In this document: positions 6,424 through 9,558 of the stretch, in pieces | Layout: every line of letters begins with the position of its first letter | Numbering within the stretch: position 1 is the first letter of the stretch | DNA from: Prosthecobacter debontii | GTDB lineage: Bacteria; Verrucomicrobiota; Verrucomicrobiia; Verrucomicrobiales; Akkermansiaceae | Length of the DNA stretch: 9,558 bases | Direction of reading: 5' to 3' | Assembly (NCBI GenBank): GCA_945883455.1 | Contig: CAMCXJ010000077.1 | Coordinates: 1-9,558 of the forward strand | Made by a program: the position numbers and the translations under genes | The notes under the pieces: generated by a model | Told to the model about the DNA's origin: nothing | The model's database searches: none | The model's input: the letters and a program-made list of their open reading frames with translations, nothing else

Positions 6424-7272
6424 TCACCCCGCCGCCAACACCGCCCGGCGTATCCTTCCCGTCGGCCGCCGCAGGAAACGCTTCGCGAGTTCCTCGAACT
6501 GCTCGGAAAGGTCGGTCAGGTAAATATCCAGCTTGCCCTCGCTCGTTTTCCCACTGAGCAGATCCTTTTCCACTAACATTTTCTTCAGGTGCTCCGCGCA
6601 GGTTGTCGCGGAATCCACCAGCCGCACATCATCGGGCAGGATCTCGGTGAGCAGCGGAATCAGCAACGGATAATGCGTGCAGGCCAGCATCAGGGTATCG
6701 ATCCCCTTCGCCATCAGCGGCTCAAGGTATTTTCGCAGGATCTCCTTGGTCACCTCTTCGGAAATCCAGTTTTCCTCGATGAGCGGCACCAGCAGTGGCG
6801 TGGCGATCCCGTGGATCAACAGCCCGCGTTTTCTAGTGGCGAGCTCGTGTTGGTAGGCGTGGGATTGGATCGTGCCCCGCGTCGCAATGATGCCGATGCG
6901 GTCGGCGTCCGCGTTTGCGAGGGCTGCCTGGACGCCTGGCTCGATCACCCCCATGATGGGCACCGGGCAGTTTTTCCAGAACTCGGGAAGCGCGTGCGCC
7001 GTCGCCGTGTTGCACGCTACCACGATCGCCTTCACGCCTTTCGAGAGCAGGAAATCCACATCCTCCGCCACGAACCGGCGTATCGTTTCCGGGCTTTTCG
7101 AGCCATAGGGCAGGCGCGCCGTGTCGCCGAGATAGATCACATCCTCGCCGGGCAAGAGATCCTGCACCGCCCGCACCACGGTCAATCCGCCCACCCCTGA
7201 GTCAAACAATCCCAAAGCCGCGTCGTTCACGGGCGCGATTGTTGCGATCCTCCGCGTTTCAGCAACCACCAA
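6424..7272 (-). CDS. murI: Glutamate racemase
   Basis: MurI interconverts L- and D-glutamate in the cytosol, supplying D-glutamate for the peptidoglycan stem peptide. The 282-residue frame shows both halves of the pseudo-symmetric racemase: LGLFDSGVGGLTVV (20-33), LGDTARLPYGSKS (48-60), VVACNTATA (84-92) with catalytic Cys87, and LMLACTHYPLL (194-204) with catalytic Cys198, followed by VDSATTCAEHLKK. The length is normal for the family plus a short N-terminal extension of about 18 residues. The start is TTG 7272 immediately after the TGA of the upstream regulator; GTG 7269, the next codon, is equally good, and both are served by the ribosome binding site inside the regulator's last codons. 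The gene is therefore translationally coupled to the regulator. It converges on the pseudouridine synthase gene. Confidence 0.95.
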   Translation of the reverse strand: MVVAETRRIATIAPVNDAALGLFDSGVGGLTVVRAVQDLLPGEDVIYLGDTARLPYGSKSPETIRRFVAEDVDFLLSKGVKAIVVACNTATAHALPEFWKNCPVPIMGVIEPGVQAALANADADRIGIIATRGTIQSHAYQHELATRKRGLLIHGIATPLLVPLIEENWISEEVTKEILRKYLEPLMAKGIDTLMLACTHYPLLIPLLTEILPDDVRLVDSATTCAEHLKKMLVEKDLLSGKTSEGKLDIYLTDLSEQFEELAKRFLRRPTGRIRRAVLAAG

Positions 7273-7557
7273 TCACTCCTCCGCCAGCACCCGTAGCACA
7301 TCGCCGATCGTGTGGTTCGCCTCGATGGGATGCCGCAGCGCCTTGTCGAGGATCAGCGAGTAGCTGTTTTGCCGCCCGATCCGTTCGCGCACCAGATAGC
7401 CGCCCTCCTCCAGATCCGCGATGATGCGTTGCACCGCCCGCTCCGTGATCCCTACTTCCAGGGCGACCTCGCGCAGCGGCTGATCGCTGTTCTTCGTCAA
7501 GCAAACCATCACGTGTGCGTGGTTCGTGAAAAATGTCCATTGCGATGCTTCCGACAT
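7273..7557 (-). CDS. Small winged helix-turn-helix transcriptional regulator
   Basis: The 94-residue protein is nearly all one winged-helix domain. WTFFTNHAHVMVCL (7-20) is the first helix, PLREVALEVG (27-36) the second, ITERAVQRIIADLEEGG (37-53) the recognition helix, and YLVRERIGRQNSYSL (54-68) the beta wing. It resembles single-domain MarR/ArsR-like DNA-binding proteins whose N-terminus reads WTFLTNHAHVL. No metal-binding cysteine pair or separate ligand domain is visible, so the signal is unknown. I chose ATG 7557; the frame continues to a TTG at 7584, but that extension adds nothing to the domain. The gene overlaps into murI signals (stop TGA directly before the murI start) and is divergent from the SbtA-like transporter. 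It probably regulates itself and that transporter; this is inferred from position. Confidence 0.85.
   Translation of the reverse strand: MSEASQWTFFTNHAHVMVCLTKNSDQPLREVALEVGITERAVQRIIADLEEGGYLVRERIGRQNSYSLILDKALRHPIEANHTIGDVLRVLAEE
7276..7282 (-). promoter_or_regulatory. Ribosome binding site of murI inside the regulator's 3' end
   Basis: GGAGGAG overlaps the two final glutamate codons of the winged-helix gene. It lies 3 bases before TTG 7272 and 6 before GTG 7269. It is one of the strongest Shine-Dalgarno matches in the window and supports coupled translation of regulator and racemase. Confidence 0.7.
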
Positions 7558-7720
7558 GCCCCAACCAGATAAAGCGAGTAACAACGATCCGCGATCATTT
7601 TTTCTCGTGAAGCCTGCAACAGACGTAAATCTAAATACGCTAATTTTTTCGTGATTTGTATTGCGTAATTTTTCAGTTTATTTACCAAGCGCGTGGAGCG
7701 GGACAACGCCCGAACACAAC
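7558..7720. promoter_or_regulatory. AT-rich divergent control region between regulator and transporter genes
   Basis: This 163-base gap holds the outward promoters of both genes and the likely operator. Two structures stand out. TACGC (7636-7640) and GCGTA (7663-7667) form an inverted pair about 27 bases apart centre to centre, with partly matching AT flanks. A direct repeat, TTTTTT followed by CTCGTGA or CGTGA, occurs at 7598-7610 and 7644-7654. A weak -35/-10-like pair for the transporter is TTGTAT (7656-7661) and TATTTA (7679-7684), spaced 17 bases. The transporter start at 7721 has no clear ribosome binding site. Confidence 0.45.
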
Positions 7721-8692
7721 ATGGACTCCTTATCCCTGCTGCTCGCGAACCTGATCTCACCGCCCGTCATCGCCTTCGCTGCTGGTGTGATTGCCGTCCG
7801 CGTGGGCAGCGACCTGCGCTTTCCCGAGCAAGTTTACCAAGGGCTGACGATCTACCTCCTGCTCGCCATCGGCTTCAAGGGCGGCTCCGCGATGGCCTCT
7901 TATTCGTTAGCTGATCTCGCCCTTCCACTCGGAGCGACTCTATTGATCGGCTCGCTAATCCCCGTGATCGTCTTCTTTTCCACCCGGAAAATCCTCGGCC
8001 TCAGCGCCTCGAACGCCGCCGCCCTCGCCGCACATTACGGCTCCGTTTCCGCCGTGACTTTCATGGCCTGCCTCGCCTTCCTTAACCAGAGGGGCGTTGA
8101 TTATGAGGGCTTCATGCCTGCCGTCATGGCCGCGATGGAAATCCCCGCGATCCTTGTCGCCATGTTGCTCGCGAAACGCTTCAGCGCCCGCGCCAAAGCG
8201 CCGCTGATGGACTCGATCCACGAGGTCATCACCGGGAAAACCTTCATTCTCCTTCTTTGCGGACTGGTTTGTGGCATCACCGCCGGCGACCACGGGCGCG
8301 AGCTGCTCAATCCTTTCTTCATCACACCCTTCTACGGCGTGCTGATGCTTTTCCTGCTGGAAATGGGTCTGATCGCCGGGGCGAAACTCCGCGAGGCCGG
8401 TGGCATCTCGAGAGGACTCGTCGCCTTTGCGATCCTCGCTCCCATCGCGCAAGCCTGTCTCGGCCTCCTGCTGGCATGGGGCATCGGCCTCAGCCAGGGA
8501 GGCGCAGTCACCTTTGCCGTGCTCGCCGCCAGCGCCTCCTACATTGCCGCTCCCGCTGCCGTCCGCGCCGCCCTTCCCCATGCGGATCCGGCCATCTACG
8601 TCACCACCTCCCTCGCTATCACTTTCCCCTTCAACCTCGTCGTCGGCATCCCGCTCTACCTCGCGCTGAGCGGGTTCCTGTACGGGGCGTGA
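7721..8692 (+). CDS. SbtA-like sodium-dependent bicarbonate transport family permease
   Basis: A 323-residue inner-membrane protein with about ten hydrophobic segments in two homologous halves, as in the Sbt_1 (DUF897) family typified by cyanobacterial SbtA, a Na+/HCO3- symporter. Half one contains HYGSVSAVTFMACLAFL (105-121, compare FGAVSGSTM in SbtA); half two contains VLAASASYIAAPAAVRAALP (267-286, compare IAASSSDISGPPTLRAGIP). Both lie where the family binds its substrates. The Asp of the second motif is Tyr here, and the cytosolic linker between the halves (about 152-172) is short, so substrate and regulation may differ from SbtA. No gene for the PII-like SbtB partner is adjacent. I use ATG 7721; a TTG at 7661 would add 20 residues of non-hydrophobic leader. 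It is divergent from the small regulator. Bicarbonate as substrate is family inference. Confidence 0.88.
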   Translation: MDSLSLLLANLISPPVIAFAAGVIAVRVGSDLRFPEQVYQGLTIYLLLAIGFKGGSAMASYSLADLALPLGATLLIGSLIPVIVFFSTRKILGLSASNAAALAAHYGSVSAVTFMACLAFLNQRGVDYEGFMPAVMAAMEIPAILVAMLLAKRFSARAKAPLMDSIHEVITGKTFILLLCGLVCGITAGDHGRELLNPFFITPFYGVLMLFLLEMGLIAGAKLREAGGISRGLVAFAILAPIAQACLGLLLAWGIGLSQGGAVTFAVLAASASYIAAPAAVRAALPHADPAIYVTTSLAITFPFNLVVGIPLYLALSGFLYGA

Positions 8693-8739
8693 CCAAGTCT
8701 TCCTTGAAGTTTGAAGTTTAAAATTTAAGGTTTGCAGGA
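8693..8739 (+). promoter_or_regulatory. AT-rich spacer upstream of lipA
   Basis: Between the transporter stop and the first lipA ATG lies an AT-rich tract with the near-tandem TTGAAGT TTGAAGT (8704-8717) and AAAATTTAA (8720-8728), the reverse complement of a 9-mer at 5392-5400. AAGG at 8727-8730 could be the ribosome binding site for ATG 8740. No T-run terminator for the transporter gene is visible. Confidence 0.4.
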
Positions 8740-8751
8740 ATGTCTTCCTGC
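8734..8751 (+). repeat. Perfect hairpin spanning the first lipA start codon
   Basis: GCAGGAA (8734-8740) pairs perfectly with TTCCTGC (8745-8751) around the loop TGTC. The ATG at 8740-8742 straddles the stem tip and loop. If this is the true start, the hairpin could limit initiation. If translation begins at ATG 8761 or 8767, the hairpin is a leader element or a dispersed palindrome. Confidence 0.6.
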
Positions 8752-9558
8752 GGCCCGAAAATGAAAATGGATCCCACCCTCCACCGGGAGAGAAAACCGG
8801 ACTGGATCAAGGTGCGCTTGCCGAACAACCCGGCCTTCTGGTCCACGAAGTCGCTGATCACCGATCTCAAGCTGGTTACCGTCTGCGAGGAGGCCCAGTG
8901 CCCGAACCGCTGGGAATGCTGGGGGCAAGGCACGGCCACTTTCATGATCGCCGGCGACAAGTGCACCCGCGCCTGTGGCTTCTGCGCCGTGAAAACCGCG
9001 AAACCCGACGCCCTGGAATCCGACGAGCCCGCCCGTGTCGCCGAGGCCACCCGCCGCATGAACCTGCGCCATGTCGTCATCACCGCCGTCGCCCGTGACG
9101 ATCTCCGCGATGGCGGCGCCGAGCATTTCCGGGAAACGATCCGCGCCGTCCGCGAGGTGAATCCCGAGATCATCATCGAGGTGCTCGTCCCCGATTTCAA
9201 CGACCGCGACTGGGCGCTCCAGATGGTCATGGACGCTCGCCCGCACATCTTCAACCACAACCTCGAAACGGTCGAGCGCCTCACCCCGCTCGTCCGCTCC
9301 CGCGCCCAATACCTGCGTTCCCTCATCGTCCTGAAAAAGGCGAAGCAGATGGTCAAAGGCCACGTCGCCACGAAATCCGGCATTATGCTCGGCCTCGGCG
9401 AGCGCCGCGACGAGATCCTCACTGCGATGGACGACCTGTTAGAGCACGATGTCACCGTCCTCACCCTCGGCCAATACCTCCGCCCCACGCCGAAGCACCT
9501 GCCCGTTGTCGAATACATCCACCCCGACGCGTTCGCCGGATACAAGCAGATCGCTCTC
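8740..9558 (+). CDS. lipA: Lipoyl synthase, 3' end outside the window
   Basis: LipA is a radical-SAM enzyme that inserts two sulfur atoms into protein-bound octanoyl groups to form lipoyl cofactors of pyruvate and 2-oxoglutarate dehydrogenases and the glycine cleavage system. Reading in frame from ATG 8740, 273 codons are open to the right edge. Both iron-sulfur motifs are intact: the auxiliary cluster CX4CX5C at Cys49, Cys54, Cys60 (CEEAQCPNRWEC) and the radical-SAM CX3CX2C at Cys75, Cys79, Cys82 (CTRACGFC). Further family matches are VVITAVARDDLRDGGAEHF, VLVPDF, FNHNLETVERL, KSGIMLGLGE and LTLGQYLRPTPKHLPV. The last tens of residues, including the C-terminal RSSY serine, lie outside. ATG 8761 and 8767 are alternative starts; the latter gives MDPTLHRERKPDWIKVRLP, a typical LipA beginning. 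No lipB is visible on this side. Confidence 0.95.
   Translation, partial: MSSCGPKMKMDPTLHRERKPDWIKVRLPNNPAFWSTKSLITDLKLVTVCEEAQCPNRWECWGQGTATFMIAGDKCTRACGFCAVKTAKPDALESDEPARVAEATRRMNLRHVVITAVARDDLRDGGAEHFRETIRAVREVNPEIIIEVLVPDFNDRDWALQMVMDARPHIFNHNLETVERLTPLVRSRAQYLRSLIVLKKAKQMVKGHVATKSGIMLGLGERRDEILTAMDDLLEHDVTVLTLGQYLRPTPKHLPVVEYIHPDAFAGYKQIAL

Noticed and set aside
6589..7200. Plus-strand open frame opposite murI
   Set aside because: Arg/His-rich translation without motifs; MurI catalytic motifs are on the other strand.
7955..8581. Long minus-strand open frame within the permease gene
   Set aside because: It is a low-complexity, glycine- and charge-rich antisense product; the plus strand encodes a recognisable Sbt_1 permease.
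8718..9545. Minus-strand open frames opposite lipA
   Set aside because: Arg/Ser-rich translations without motifs; the plus strand has both LipA cysteine motifs.

Overview
The window reads as a GC-rich bacterial chromosome segment, most likely from Verrucomicrobiota (a Luteolibacter/Haloferula-like relative). This placement is inferred from the flavour of the proteins: an exported protein with a small Sm/SH3-like N-terminal domain, a ParA plus roadblock pair, and an Sbt_1 transporter in an apparent heterotroph. No marker gene settles it. There are nine protein-coding genes, two of them cut by the window edges. I see no rRNA, tRNA, CRISPR array, prophage or insertion sequence. Coding density is high and no gene-free stretch exceeds about 165 bases.

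Left block (1-3840, minus strand): a three-gene cluster read right to left. It encodes a predicted lipoprotein related to the DUF255/YyaL (spermatogenesis-associated protein 20) family, an unrecognised exported protein that overlaps it by ATGA, and, 10 bases further on, hisB (imidazoleglycerol-phosphate dehydratase), which runs off the left edge. The YyaL-like protein keeps the family outline but has lost both signature motifs.

Centre (3841-5315, plus strand): divergent from that cluster across about 60 bases are a ParA/MinD-type ATPase gene and, overlapping its stop codon by one base, a gene for a proline-rich protein ending in a roadblock/LC7-like domain. This two-gene module is the best candidate for an undescribed system here, plausibly one of intracellular positioning or polarity.

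Right block (5399-9558): an RluA/RluD-family pseudouridine synthase gene (plus) faces murI (glutamate racemase, minus) across a 110-base spacer containing a long imperfect inverted repeat. murI is translationally coupled to a small winged-helix regulator gene. That regulator is divergent, across an AT-rich 163-base region, from an SbtA-like sodium/bicarbonate transporter gene (plus). The window closes with lipA (lipoyl synthase), cut by the right edge, whose first possible start codon lies in a hairpin. The right block is visibly more GC-rich than the left.
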